Part shown: in pieces, positions 1-9,900 of the stretch
How positions within the stretch are numbered: position 1 is the first letter of the stretch
Layout of the letters: each line of letters opens with the position of its first letter
Assembly: GCA_965223165.1 (NCBI GenBank)
Contig: CBDCVQ010000016.1
Location: 310,001 to 374,000, forward strand
From: JABDMH01 sp965223165
Lineage (GTDB): Bacteria; Bacteroidota; Bacteroidia; Chitinophagales; Saprospiraceae
Direction of reading: 5' to 3'
Length of the DNA: 64,000 bases
Program-made: the position numbers and the translations under genes
Notes under the pieces: generated by a model
Told to the model about the DNA's origin: nothing
What the model saw: the letters and a program-made list of their open reading frames with translations, nothing else
Database searches by the model: none

Positions 1-252
1 GTGGGTGTGATCGAGCTTCTTGTCAATGTGCTATTGAGCTTTGCGTTGATCGGATCGCTGGGACTTTGGGGCGTCGCTTTGGCCACGGTGGTCGCCTTCC
101 TGTTGGAGAAACTCATCCTGGTCCTTTGGGTCAGGCTCAGGCGGGGGATCGGCCCCAGCGCATATGTGCCCCGGGCAGCGCTGGTGTATTATTCTCTGGG
201 ACTCTTGACAGCCTACGCTCTCACCTTTGTGATTTATCCCGAAATTGGGTAG
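1..252 (+). CDS. C-terminal fragment of a flippase-like (MOP/Wzx-type) membrane protein
   Basis: The window starts inside this gene; the frame is open from base 1, so the GTG at base 1 need not be the true start. The 83 visible residues contain about three hydrophobic segments separated by a basic loop (WVRLRRG), ending at a TAG directly before the prmC ATG. The pattern with a GLWGVALATVVAF segment resembles the last helices of polysaccharide or lipid II flippases of the MOP superfamily, where a Gly-Ala-rich helix with G-x-x-G-x-A-x-A-T is common. That assignment is by resemblance only; another polytopic membrane protein is possible. The zero-base spacing to prmC suggests co-transcription. 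Confidence 0.55.
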   Translation: MGVIELLVNVLLSFALIGSLGLWGVALATVVAFLLEKLILVLWVRLRRGIGPSAYVPRAALVYYSLGLLTAYALTFVIYPEIG

Positions 253-1122
253 ATGCTCGTACAATCTATCTCGGTGGTTAAGGCTTTTGCGGATACGGTC
301 GAAGCTATCCGGTGTACTTTGGAAGGAAGAGAGCGACGTAACGTAGCCCGGGCCATCTTTGAGGATCTTCTGGCCATCTACGATTTCAGCAGCGAAGAGC
401 TCCTTTCCGATGCTAACCGCGAGAAACTACAAGGAGCGATCAAGGAGGTGAACGATGACCGTCCGGTGCAATATGTCACGGGCATTGCCCACTTTTATGG
501 CCGAAAATTTTACGTGGATGAGCGCGTACTAATTCCACGGCCGGAGACGGAGGAGTTGTTGCATCACGCCTTTCAACGGCTCAGAGGCAGATCGAAAGAT
601 AGATTGCGGATTTTGGATATTGGTACGGGTTCGGGTTGCATTGCCATTTGCTTGCGTGATTTAATGCCCAATGCCCATGTGACGGGTACCGATATAAGCA
701 AGGCCGCGCTGGAGGTGGCTCAAACGAATGCGGACCGACTCAACGTCGATGTCCAATTTCGAGTAGACAATTTATTTGAGGGTTTATCATGGATGCCGGA
801 TGATTCGCTGGATTGTATCATTAGCAACCCGCCCTATGTGATCGGATCAGAGCGAGCGATGATGTCTCGATCGACGCTATTATTTGAACCCGCCTTAGCC
901 CTTTTTGCGCCCGAGGATGATCTGCCCGCACTTTATACGCAGATATTATCGATCGCAGAAAAAAAACTTAAGCCGATGGGGGGAATGGCTTTTTTGGAAA
1001 TCAATGAATTTCATCAATCGTTGGTCGAAGCATGTGCCAAGGGCATCGGATTTGCGGATGTGCGGATCTTTAAGGACTTGCAGGATCGTCCAAGAATATT
1101 GCAGGTGACAAAAGCAAACTAA
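253..1122 (+). CDS. prmC: Peptide chain release factor N5-glutamine methyltransferase
   Basis: PrmC (HemK) methylates the Gln of the GGQ motif in release factors RF1 and RF2, using S-adenosylmethionine in the cytoplasm. The 289-residue product has the usual length. An N-terminal helical domain (about residues 1-85) precedes a Rossmann methyltransferase domain with the SAM loop ILDIGTGSGCIAI near residue 120 and the family signature NPPYV near residue 194, which holds the substrate glutamine. The sequence RPETEELL before the SAM loop is also typical. The ATG follows the upstream stop without a gap. The 3' end overlaps the convergent SUI1-like gene by 4 bases. Confidence 0.95.
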   Translation: MLVQSISVVKAFADTVEAIRCTLEGRERRNVARAIFEDLLAIYDFSSEELLSDANREKLQGAIKEVNDDRPVQYVTGIAHFYGRKFYVDERVLIPRPETEELLHHAFQRLRGRSKDRLRILDIGTGSGCIAICLRDLMPNAHVTGTDISKAALEVAQTNADRLNVDVQFRVDNLFEGLSWMPDDSLDCIISNPPYVIGSERAMMSRSTLLFEPALALFAPEDDLPALYTQILSIAEKKLKPMGGMAFLEINEFHQSLVEACAKGIGFADVRIFKDLQDRPRILQVTKAN

Positions 1123-1496
1123 CCACCCGCCTTCTTGGTATTTACATAGCCCATTTCCAGGAGATAATCCACTACTCGCTCTCGCTGATTGCCCTGGATG
1201 ATAATTTCACCGTTTTTTACACTTCCACCGACGCCACATCTTGCCTTTAGTTTTTTTGCAATTTCCTTCAAAAAACTATCAGGCATCTTTATGCCCTTCA
1301 CAAGTGTGACCTCCTTGCCGCCACGGCTTTTTCGGTCGAGCCAGACCCGCACCTGATCCTCTTTTGTCTTGCCAGCGGGTTCAGGGTTTGGGCTATCACC
1401 GCCGACATTTATGCCGGCGAAAATATCACGCATCGTTTCTTTGTTAGTAGAATAGACGAGGCCGCCGCCATGTATTCTTTTATTTTTCTTCGCCAT
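1119..1496 (-). CDS. Translation initiation factor SUI1/eIF1-like protein (YciH family)
   Basis: Small basic 125-residue protein. The C-terminal two thirds match the SUI1/eIF1 fold, with VTLVKGIKMPDSFLKEIAKK, then the C-G-V-G-G-S-V-K-N-G-E-I-I-I-Q-G block and a closing helix (RERVVDYLLEMGY). Bacterial YciH proteins of this family bind the 30S subunit and can affect initiation fidelity; their exact role in Bacteroidota is not settled. The N-terminal 45 residues (KKNKRIHGGGLVYSTN) are the lysine-rich leader usual in the family. It overlaps the stop of the preceding serine-hydrolase homologue by 17 bases on the same strand, so the two may be translationally linked. Confidence 0.9.
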   Translation of the reverse strand: MAKKNKRIHGGGLVYSTNKETMRDIFAGINVGGDSPNPEPAGKTKEDQVRVWLDRKSRGGKEVTLVKGIKMPDSFLKEIAKKLKARCGVGGSVKNGEIIIQGNQRERVVDYLLEMGYVNTKKAGG

Positions 1497-2631
1497 TTGC
1501 TTTTCTTTTCCAATTGTAATTAATCATACGCAAGACATGCGTAGCTAAGCCATCCATACTGCCGGGAGAATTTGTCAATAGTATTACCGCCGTCCTTGTC
1601 TCTCGGACAAAATGAATGGATGCGGCATGCCCTTGTGTCTTGCCACTGTGCAAATAAATGCTGTGATATTTTCTGTTTTTAAATTCGTGCCAAGCATCAT
1701 TGACGTAGGTGCGCCTGCTTCCGGGAATGCGCCGGGGAGACTGGAGGCAGGCGCGAAACGCGCTGGCGATTTCATCCTGTCTACTCAAAACGTGAGAAAC
1801 AAAGCGACAAAGATCTCCCGAGGTGCTTTTAAGGCCTTCCGATGCGGCAAAAGAACTAAATGTCCAGGGCTGTGCCAGGGAGCCGGCACGGTCGTATCCG
1901 GGAGCTAATTTAGCGCTGGCCTCGTGGTCTAGATAAATGGTTGAACTTGTCATTTCAAGGGGTTCGAATATTGAGGTCGCCAAAAGGCGATCAAAGGTGG
2001 TGCCGGTGGCTTGTTCGAGAATAACTTCCAGCAGCGCATAATTAGTGTGTGCATACCCAAAGCGACCTGTTGGTATTTTTCGATCAATGGATGCCACATA
2101 GGACAAGAGATCTTGCTCGCCGTAGTCGGCATATCGGTTGGTTGGATCTTCTTCTTTGCGAGCGAGGTCTGAGGGGAGAGAAGGTAGACCGGAAAAATGT
2201 TGCAGGAGTTGGCGGCAGGTAATCTCTGCTACCAATGGGTTTCGATATTGTTCCGGTAAGTACCTGACCATGGCATCGTCCCGGCTTAAAAATCCCTTAT
2301 TCATCAAGAGGTTGGCGAGAAGTGCCGTAAATACCTTGGTCAGACCTCCAATCTCGAAGAGTGTGCTGTCGGTCGGTAAAACCAAACTGTCGGGAAACAT
2401 GCTGCCAAATGCTACATGGTAGGTGGAATCGCCATCCACAATGCCGACCATAAATCCAGGCACCTGATCGAAGTCGATGTCGGTTTCATGGGCGATGATC
2501 TTGTCTATCTCTTCTTTTAGGTGCTGGGTGACTCCAGCTTGCCCAGAAAGGTCCGGCAGATATAAAGCAAGATATAGAAACGACAGTATATAGGCGAGCA
2601 TCCGCATGCGCATAGGACAATCCGGCGGCAA
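1480..2631 (-). CDS. Exported serine hydrolase (beta-lactamase class C fold), probably catalytically dead
   Basis: Protein of 383 residues, with an N-terminal hydrophobic segment ending near SGQ that looks like a signal peptide (the true start may be one of the Met residues at positions 7-11). The body matches the beta-lactamase/penicillin-binding-protein-like serine hydrolase family. The first motif, normally S-x-x-K after FEIG, reads FEIGGLTKVFTA near residue 95, so the nucleophilic Ser is Gly (codon GGT, one base from AGT). The second motif, normally Y-S-N, reads YAH near residue 193. The third, H-x-G, is present as HSG near residue 328. Loss of Ser and Asn points to a non-catalytic role, such as ligand binding, or to recent inactivation. 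It lies 7 bases after hscA on the same strand. Confidence 0.85.
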   Translation of the reverse strand: MPPDCPMRMRMLAYILSFLYLALYLPDLSGQAGVTQHLKEEIDKIIAHETDIDFDQVPGFMVGIVDGDSTYHVAFGSMFPDSLVLPTDSTLFEIGGLTKVFTALLANLLMNKGFLSRDDAMVRYLPEQYRNPLVAEITCRQLLQHFSGLPSLPSDLARKEEDPTNRYADYGEQDLLSYVASIDRKIPTGRFGYAHTNYALLEVILEQATGTTFDRLLATSIFEPLEMTSSTIYLDHEASAKLAPGYDRAGSLAQPWTFSSFAASEGLKSTSGDLCRFVSHVLSRQDEIASAFRACLQSPRRIPGSRRTYVNDAWHEFKNRKYHSIYLHSGKTQGHAASIHFVRETRTAVILLTNSPGSMDGLATHVLRMINYNWKRKANGEEK

Positions 2632-2638
2632 GATAGGC

Positions 2639-4480
2639 CTAACTAATCTTCTTTCCCTTCATCGCCTCCAGGATGTTGGCATCCATAGCTTCGTGTGCCA
2701 TAGGCGTGGCAAACTTATTGAGCGCATCCATCGAATTTTGAATGATATTCTTATCCCGGGATTGCACGGCTTTGCCGACAGCCTCACTGAGCTCTGCTAA
2801 CCGGGCCATTTGACCTTTCGAAAACCTATGGGCATTTTGCACGATAAATTTATCCGTCGTCTGGATCAGGTGATTGGCCTCGTTGATGGATTCTCGGATA
2901 GCTTTTTCGGAAATATCGGCCTGTGCGTGCTGCAGCGAGTCAAGTAGCATTTGTGCCATTTCCTCTTCACTGATGCCATAGGTCGACCTTATTTCGATTT
3001 CTTGGGCTACGCCGGATCGGAGTTCTTTGGCGCGCACGCGGAGGATGCCATCAGCGTCCACCAAAAAGGCAATTTCTATTTTGGGGATGCCAGCGGGCAT
3101 GGGTGGAATATTCTTTAGGATAAATTCACCGAGCTGGCGATTATTTTCTACCAGATCGCGCTCACCCTGATATACCGCAATCTTTAGGTTTTTTTGGCCA
3201 TCGACGGAGGTGGTATAGTTTCGAGCCACTTGCGATGGGACTTTCGAATTTCGCGGTAAGATCACGTCCATCAGCCCCCCCACGGTCTCTATGCCAAGTG
3301 ATAGCGGTGTCACGTCCAACAGCAGCAGGTCGCTTCTATTGCCTGCGAGGATGTCTGCTTGGACGGCCGCTCCCAGTGCCACCACCTCGTCGGGATCCAG
3401 CTCATCGTATGCCGGGCGGCCAAAGAAGGAGGTCACGGCCTCGGCGACTAGCGGTACTCGGGTTGAGCCGCCCACGAGGACCACATGTTCGATGTCGGAC
3501 GGTGCGAGATTGGCATCCTTCAATGCCTGCTTGCAGGATACGATCGTGCGATCCACGAGCGGCTGGATCAGGGTCTCAAACGACGAGCGATTGAGACTGA
3601 CCGTCTGGCCCGCTACCGTACCTTCAAATTCGTTCTTTTTGGACAATTGGATCTTCGCTTGTTCAGCTGCCAAACGTAGTGCTGCCGATCCTTCTGTGTC
3701 GCTGCCGAAGTCATGAGACCGTCGCCAGTGCTGAACGATCTGCCGATCAAAGTCGTCTCCGCCCAGAAAGGTATCCCCATGGGTCGCCAGAACCTCAAAG
3801 ATCCCATCCTCGATGCGTAGTATGGAGATGTCAAAGGTGCCTCCCCCCAGGTCGTAGACGGCAATGGTCTGCGGAGTCGCTGCTTGTTTTTCCAGACCAT
3901 AGGCCAGGCTCGCTGCCGTCGGCTCATTTATAATCCGGAGTACATCCAATCCGGCCACCTTGCCGGCATCACGTGTAGCCTGGCGCTGAGTGTCATTGAA
4001 GTACGCAGGCACGGTAATGACGCACTGACGTACGGATTTGCCTACCGATCGCTCCACCCGCGCTTTAAGAGCTCGCAGTATGTGGGCCGAAAGCTCCACG
4101 GGATTGTAGAACTGGTCATCGATTTTGACTTTGACCAGGTCATCTTCCGAGGTGTCGATTATCTCATAACTGAAGAAGTCCTGATAAGTGGCCAGGTCCT
4201 GATAACTCTTGCCCATCAGGCGTTTGACCGAAAAGATGGTACGCCCCGGTGCTGAAATCAGCTGCCTCCTAGCCGCATCTCCCACGAGCACTTGCCCGGA
4301 CGCGCCAAAGTGTATGATGGAGGGCATGAGCGATCTATTGTTTTGTGCGTCCCGCACCGTCCTTGGCCCATCTGGTGTCATATGGGCTACGAGGCTATTG
4401 GTTGTACCTAGATCGATACCCACGATCAAGTCCGATTCTTGGACTGTACCCGCTTTCAGATTGATGGGGATCTTGGCCAT
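2639..4480 (-). CDS. hscA: Fe-S cluster assembly Hsp70 chaperone HscA
   Basis: Hsp70-family ATPase of 613 residues. HscA helps move Fe-S clusters from the IscU scaffold to acceptor proteins. The nucleotide-binding domain starts with VGIDLGTTNSLVAH, followed by phosphate loops VPAYFNDTQRQATRDAG and DLGGGTFDIS and the VVLVGGSTRVP motif; the substrate-binding domain follows at about residue 385 and is shorter than in DnaK, with no acidic C-terminal tail. The length of about 615 and the insertless N-terminus fit HscA rather than DnaK (about 640). No hscB, iscU or fdx gene is adjacent here, so the assignment rests on the sequence alone. Confidence 0.85.
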   Translation of the reverse strand: MAKIPINLKAGTVQESDLIVGIDLGTTNSLVAHMTPDGPRTVRDAQNNRSLMPSIIHFGASGQVLVGDAARRQLISAPGRTIFSVKRLMGKSYQDLATYQDFFSYEIIDTSEDDLVKVKIDDQFYNPVELSAHILRALKARVERSVGKSVRQCVITVPAYFNDTQRQATRDAGKVAGLDVLRIINEPTAASLAYGLEKQAATPQTIAVYDLGGGTFDISILRIEDGIFEVLATHGDTFLGGDDFDRQIVQHWRRSHDFGSDTEGSAALRLAAEQAKIQLSKKNEFEGTVAGQTVSLNRSSFETLIQPLVDRTIVSCKQALKDANLAPSDIEHVVLVGGSTRVPLVAEAVTSFFGRPAYDELDPDEVVALGAAVQADILAGNRSDLLLLDVTPLSLGIETVGGLMDVILPRNSKVPSQVARNYTTSVDGQKNLKIAVYQGERDLVENNRQLGEFILKNIPPMPAGIPKIEIAFLVDADGILRVRAKELRSGVAQEIEIRSTYGISEEEMAQMLLDSLQHAQADISEKAIRESINEANHLIQTTDKFIVQNAHRFSKGQMARLAELSEAVGKAVQSRDKNIIQNSMDALNKFATPMAHEAMDANILEAMKGKKIS

Positions 4481-4609
4481 CTTTGATCAATTTGATTTCA
4501 GCGCACAAAAATAGGATCTGGGAGGAGATCTTCTAACAATACAAAGGCTTCCTGGCTTTTGTTGCACCAAAAAAGCGCATTTTTATCCTTAGACCTTCAG
4601 GGACCGAAT

Positions 4610-5419
4610 ATGCTATTGAAAGATAAGGGTGTGCGCTTATTCATCCTCTTGGGTGGATTCTTTGTGGCCAATGCTATCGTGGCCGAGTTCATTGGCGTAA
4701 AGATCTTTTCGCTGGAGAAGACGTTTGGTCTTCTGCCTGCGGACCTTTCCTTCTTTGGCCAGGGCAACTTGTCCTTCAATCTGACCGCCGGGGTATTGCT
4801 TTGGCCGGTCGTGTTCGTCATGACGGATGTGATCAACGAATATTATGGTCGCCGCGGGGTCAAGATGCTCTCCTTCTTGGCCGTGCTTTTGATCCTGTAC
4901 GCATTCCTGGTCATATTCTTTGCCATACGGCTGGTGCCTGCCGATTTCTGGCCCACCTCGCATTTGGGACCTGCGCTGAGTGAATCAGCCCGCCAAGCAC
5001 TTTCTGGCAAGGTAGGTGACTACGATTATGCCTTTCGACTAGTGTTTGGCCAGGGACTTTGGATCATTGGAGGCTCGATGATCGCCTTCTTGATTGGACA
5101 AATGCTTGACGTGCTCGTCTTTCAGCGGATCAAACGAATCACCGGTGACAAGATGGTCTGGCTCCGGGCTACAGGTTCCACCTTCGTATCGCAGTTCATA
5201 GACAGTTATGTAGTCCTCTTCGTGGCATTCTACATCGGCGCCGGATGGGACCTGACCCTTGTTCTTGCCATCGGTACGGTCAACTACATCTACAAGTTTG
5301 TAATGGCGATCGTGCTCACTCCATTGATCTACCTGGCACACGCGCTGATAGACGCATACCTGGGCGCCGCAAAGGCTAAAGAACTAAAAGCACAAGCCTT
5401 GGGGATGCACACCGGGTGA
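4610..5419 (+). CDS. Queuosine precursor transporter (VUT/YhhQ family)
   Basis: Integral membrane protein of 269 residues with about six to seven hydrophobic segments. The family imports queuosine precursors such as preQ0, preQ1 or queuine across the inner membrane. Typical features are the acidic and aromatic signature VFVMTDVINEYYGRRG near residue 70 and the later TGSTFVSQFIDSYVVLFVAF segment near residue 185. A TTG at 4559 in the same frame would add 17 residues, but the ATG at 4610 places the first helix (VRLFILLGGFFVANAIVAEF) close to the N-terminus as in relatives. It is divergent from hscA and convergent with the aminotransferase gene. Confidence 0.85.
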   Translation: MLLKDKGVRLFILLGGFFVANAIVAEFIGVKIFSLEKTFGLLPADLSFFGQGNLSFNLTAGVLLWPVVFVMTDVINEYYGRRGVKMLSFLAVLLILYAFLVIFFAIRLVPADFWPTSHLGPALSESARQALSGKVGDYDYAFRLVFGQGLWIIGGSMIAFLIGQMLDVLVFQRIKRITGDKMVWLRATGSTFVSQFIDSYVVLFVAFYIGAGWDLTLVLAIGTVNYIYKFVMAIVLTPLIYLAHALIDAYLGAAKAKELKAQALGMHTG

Positions 5420-5427
5420 GCAACCGT

Positions 5428-6636
5428 CTAGACCAATTGGCCAACGACTTCCTTGATACGCCGTACAGCTTCTCTAAGAGCCTCCTCTGAGGCCGCGTAG
5501 GAGATCCGGATGCACTCGTCACTGCCAAAGGCACTGCCCGAGACCACGGCGACATGGCCTTGTTCCAGAATGAAGTGTGCGAGATCGTCGGCATTCGTAA
5601 TCTTCTGGTCTCCAAATGACTTTCCAAAGAACGCACTGACATCAGGAAATATGTAAAACGCACCGGTCGGTCGATTGACCTCAAATCCCGGGATCGCTGA
5701 CAGTAAGTCGATCATCATATCTCGCCGCTGCAGAAATGCATCTCTCATCTGATCTGATGCCTCCATCGAGGCCTGCAGGGCATGGGCAGCTGCCTTTTGA
5801 CCGAAAGCCGTGGCTCCGGAGGTGAATTGGCCCTGGATCTTGGCACAGGCGGCAGCAATCCACTTAGGGCCCCCCAGGTAGCCCAATCGCCATCCGGTCA
5901 TGGCAAATCCCTTGGAAAAACCATTGACCGTGACCGTACGATCTAGCATTCCAGGCAGAGTGCCAATGCTCACGTGCTGGCCAGTAAAATTGATGTATTC
6001 ATAGATCTCGTCGGATACGATGATCACGTTCGGATGGTCGGCCAGTACCGCTGCCAATGCTTCCAGGTCCCCTTGGGTGTAGACGGATCCGGTCGGATTG
6101 CAGGGAGACGAAAAGATGATCATGCGGGTCTTGTCGGTCAAGGCCGCCTGCAATTGAGCTGGGCTTACCTTAAAGTCACTGTCGATGTCTGCCTTGACGG
6201 CCACCGGCACGCCACCACCGATCTTCACGATCTCCTTGTAGGACACCCAATAAGGCGTGAATAAGATGACCTCATCGCCATCGTTGATCAGCGCCAGGAC
6301 CAGATTGGCTATCGACTGCTTGGCTCCATTACTCACAACGATCTGATCTGGAGCGTACTCCAGGCCGTTATCACGCTTGAACTTAGCGGTGATGGCTTGC
6401 CTTAGTTCCAGCGTGCCCGGCACCGGTGTATACTTAGTATGTCCGGCTGCGAGGGCCTCGACAGCCGCCTGCTTAATGTGATCGGGCGTGTCAAAATCAG
6501 GTTCGCCAATACTCAGACTGATCACATCATGTCCCTGGGAGCGAAGATCTCGCGCCATCCGCGTCATCGCGAGTGTGGCTGATTCTTCCATTCGGTTGAC
6601 GCGGTCGGATAAGCGAGGGTCTCTCATAGATGACAA
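5428..6636 (-). CDS. Pyridoxal-phosphate aspartate aminotransferase (class I)
   Basis: Aminotransferase of 402 residues, fold type I, subgroup I-beta. Early residues SLSIGEPDFDTPDHIK and TKYTPVPGTLELRQAI match bacterial aspartate aminotransferases. SSPCNPTGSVY carries the Asn-Pro-Thr-Gly motif, VSDEIYEY the PLP-pyridine Asp and Tyr, and GFSKGFAMTGWRLGY the Schiff-base Lys near residue 245; the C-terminal RISYA contains the carboxylate-binding Arg. Such enzymes exchange amino groups between aspartate and 2-oxoglutarate; some accept prephenate. It stands alone, with a 285-base AT-rich gap between its start and the first giant gene. The downstream gene is convergent with 8 bases between stops. 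Confidence 0.92.
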   Translation of the reverse strand: MSSMRDPRLSDRVNRMEESATLAMTRMARDLRSQGHDVISLSIGEPDFDTPDHIKQAAVEALAAGHTKYTPVPGTLELRQAITAKFKRDNGLEYAPDQIVVSNGAKQSIANLVLALINDGDEVILFTPYWVSYKEIVKIGGGVPVAVKADIDSDFKVSPAQLQAALTDKTRMIIFSSPCNPTGSVYTQGDLEALAAVLADHPNVIIVSDEIYEYINFTGQHVSIGTLPGMLDRTVTVNGFSKGFAMTGWRLGYLGGPKWIAAACAKIQGQFTSGATAFGQKAAAHALQASMEASDQMRDAFLQRRDMMIDLLSAIPGFEVNRPTGAFYIFPDVSAFFGKSFGDQKITNADDLAHFILEQGHVAVVSGSAFGSDECIRISYAASEEALREAVRRIKEVVGQLV

Positions 6637-6921
6637 AATTTTCTATATATCAATTTTCAGCCACCAAATTTATAATAATTCTCGTCTGGGCTGTGGTCAT
6701 TTGTCATTTTGCTAGGGGACGTCTGAGTGGGTGGTCTAGGACTCATTTCTTCCAGCCACCGCAGATCCGTCTGAGGTATAAACCTGATGGATCATGGTCA
6801 TGTGCAGACCTAAGACATATTATATAATAGGCATATATCTTTCTCATTCTTTAAAAAGCTAATACATATTACAATTTGGCATAATATTTGAAGAGGTCTA
6901 CGTGAGTAAGTTTCGAATGGT

Positions 6922-9900
6922 ATGATGTCAAATTCGATCAAACATTGGGTCAAGGTCTTGGCTACAGGTGGGTTGGTGGGGATGAGCTTCCTCGCTTCCG
7001 GCCAATGTCCGGATCCGAACCCGATTGCCGGTGCAAACGAGGTTTGTCCCGGTAGTTCGGCTGACTATGCGGTGGTTGACAACTCGCCCATTAGCTCCTA
7101 TCTGTGGGAGCTGCTGGACGGTGGTGGCGTCATCGTTGGTCCCACGAATACCGCTAGTATCACCATCGACTGGCAGGATGTCAACGGCGGGCCCTTTACA
7201 TTGAGGCTGACGGAGCAGGTCGGTCAGTGTCTGTACCAGAATGACCTGGAGGTCTATGTGGCCGACGACATCGCCCGATATCCCTTCAATTGCTACAGCG
7301 AGATCAACATTCCCATAGATAATCAATGTCAGAAACTAATCCTACCCCAGCACCTGCTGACGAATGGTGTGCCCGATTGCCCTAATACCTTTGAAATCGA
7401 ACTTTCGATTGACGGCGATATACCAGTGCCAAACCCGGTCACCATTGAGTATCTGGGACAGATCATCACGGCCAAGGTCATCCACAGAGAGAGCGGCCGA
7501 GCGTGTGAGTCATTGGTCACGCTGAAGGATGCGACGGGCCCCACTTTTGTCTGCGAAAACGACACAACCATTTGCAATGATCCCGAGGCTTGGGACCCTT
7601 TTGATCCCAAATTCAAGATCCCGACAGCCGTTGATAATTGCGACGGTGAGGTTGCCGTGGAGCAACAAGGATACGAATGGATTCAACTATTTGCCGATCC
7701 CGATTTCAGTGCGCTCATCGTACGTAGTTGGCGGGCTTTTGATAAAAATGGCAATCGCAATGACTGCCAAGACACCATCTTCATGCGACGAGTGATCTTT
7801 GATGAGATCACTTGTCCCAGTGACACGACCATTGCCTGTGACAACGCGGGCTTTGACATTGACGATCCCAGGACATCGGGCGTGCCCATGTATGATGGAT
7901 TCACCTTGTACAGCAACAAGACGTATTGTGATTTTGATGTCAGCTACCATGACAAGATTATCTACGAGTGTCCGGGCCGATATGCCATCCATCGAGATTG
8001 GACACTAACCAATCTGACCGGCCCGACCGTACAAGTGCTCAACTGCCATCAGAAGATCAACATCATTGATACGGTGGGGCCCTCTATCACTTGGGACCTG
8101 AAGGAAGTGACGTTTGTGAAGCATCCCGATGTGTTTGGCGTAGATCCGGACCGAGCGTACCCGACCGCCACCTTCCCTACACTGGATTTTCACTGCGTGG
8201 CGCATGGGTACTTTCCTCAGCCACTGGTGCAAGATCTATGTAGCCCCATTGACAGCTTGAAGGTGGACATCCTTTGGGCAGGAGGCCACATCAGCTATTT
8301 TACCGACGACACCACCGAGCACCGACGCTTTGAAAATCTGCCAAGAGGCAAGCATCTGGTGACGGTGCAGGCGACCGATGCCTGCCACAATGGATCGGTG
8401 GACACCCTGATCGTGATTGCGGAAGACATAAAGGCACCTTACATGGTGGCGGATCAGGACCCGGTGATCGCCTTAGGTCAGTTTGCCGATGTGACCTGGA
8501 TTGACGTTTCTGTCTTTGACGAAGGTACCATGGACAACTGTGAGCTGATCACTGTGTTGGGTCGCCGAGTCGACTGGGACACCGCATGTGGTTACACCGG
8601 TGACACCACCGTCAGTAGTGCTGTCAGAGACCACTATGACAACTTTTGGGATTGGCTGCAGAATGACAATGACACCCTTTGCCGAGATACCATCGGATAT
8701 GGCTGGACCAACAAGATTCCCTTCTGCTGCGCCGATGCCTGTGAATATGGCACCGTGACGGTGCAGCTCATGGCGATTGACGCAAGTTGCAATGTGTCCT
8801 TCCTATGGGTGGATGTGACGGTAGAAGACAAGACAGCACCCAACGTACACTTTAAACTCAAGGATATTGATATTTCATGCTGGGCCTACAATAGATACTA
8901 CCGAGACTCGGTTTCCCAGGGCAATTTCGAGGTATTTGGCAAGTACGTGCCATACGGTGAGCTAAGTACCACCGTGATCAAGGATCGGCATTGCTACCAT
9001 CAGGACTACCGTGATGAAGAACATCACCAATTGGTCTATGACACGGTCACCAATGGTATTGTGATAGAAAACTGTGATCTGACGATTTATGAGGAGCAGT
9101 CCCTGCATTTCGAGGCATGTGGAGAGGGGTGGATCGAGCGCAAATTTGTCTTTAAAGGGAGTTGTAATACCTCGAAGGGAGATAGTACGAAGGTCATACA
9201 GCGAATAAACATATATAATGACTGCCCCCTGAGGGAGTATGATATCATCTGGCCCAGCAAAGACACGACGGTCTACGGCTGCGGGCTGGTAGAAGTGGCT
9301 ACGGAGGGACCCCGGATGCGAGAAGAGGACGACTGCCGTGAGATTGGTATCCATCACAAGGACGAGGTCATCGGGATACTTTTTAATGCCGACAGCACTT
9401 GCCTAAAGATCATCCGGACATGGGCGGTGATCGACTGGTGCCGACAGACGGAGCCCTTTCATGAAGATTGGATTGGCGATCAGCGATATCACTATTATGA
9501 GTATCAGCAGACGATCTACATCAAGAATCAGTTCGGTCCAGCGTTTGCCGACTGCGACCTTGACACCCTCTGCATCGGCAGCGAATGCTCCGCCGATCTT
9601 GATGTCAGCATCACGGTCTCCGACGACTGCACCGATCCAGAGGACATCAAAGTATCATGGACACTTTATCACCTGAATGACGTCGGCATTTCGATTGTGG
9701 ATCGGGGCGAAACGGCCCATGCCCAAGTGCCTAGTCTAGCAATTGGCGACTACAAGCTCGTGTGGAATGCCGAGGATGGCTGCAGCAATGTGACCCATTG
9801 CACGGATAACTTTAGCGTGTCAGATTGTGTCAAACCCACGCCGATATGTGTTACTTCTACTACGGCGAGATTGATTCCATTGGACCTGGATCAGGATGGA

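Noticed and set aside
3235..3716. Open frames of 119 and 141 codons antisense to hscA
   Set aside because: They are shadows of hscA, with no motif, signal peptide or sensible neighbour context.
6637..6921. Small genes or an RNA in the 285-base gap before the first giant gene
   Set aside because: A 65-codon frame (6630-6827) overlaps the aminotransferase start and lacks any motif. No tRNA-like T-loop or stable hairpin was found.
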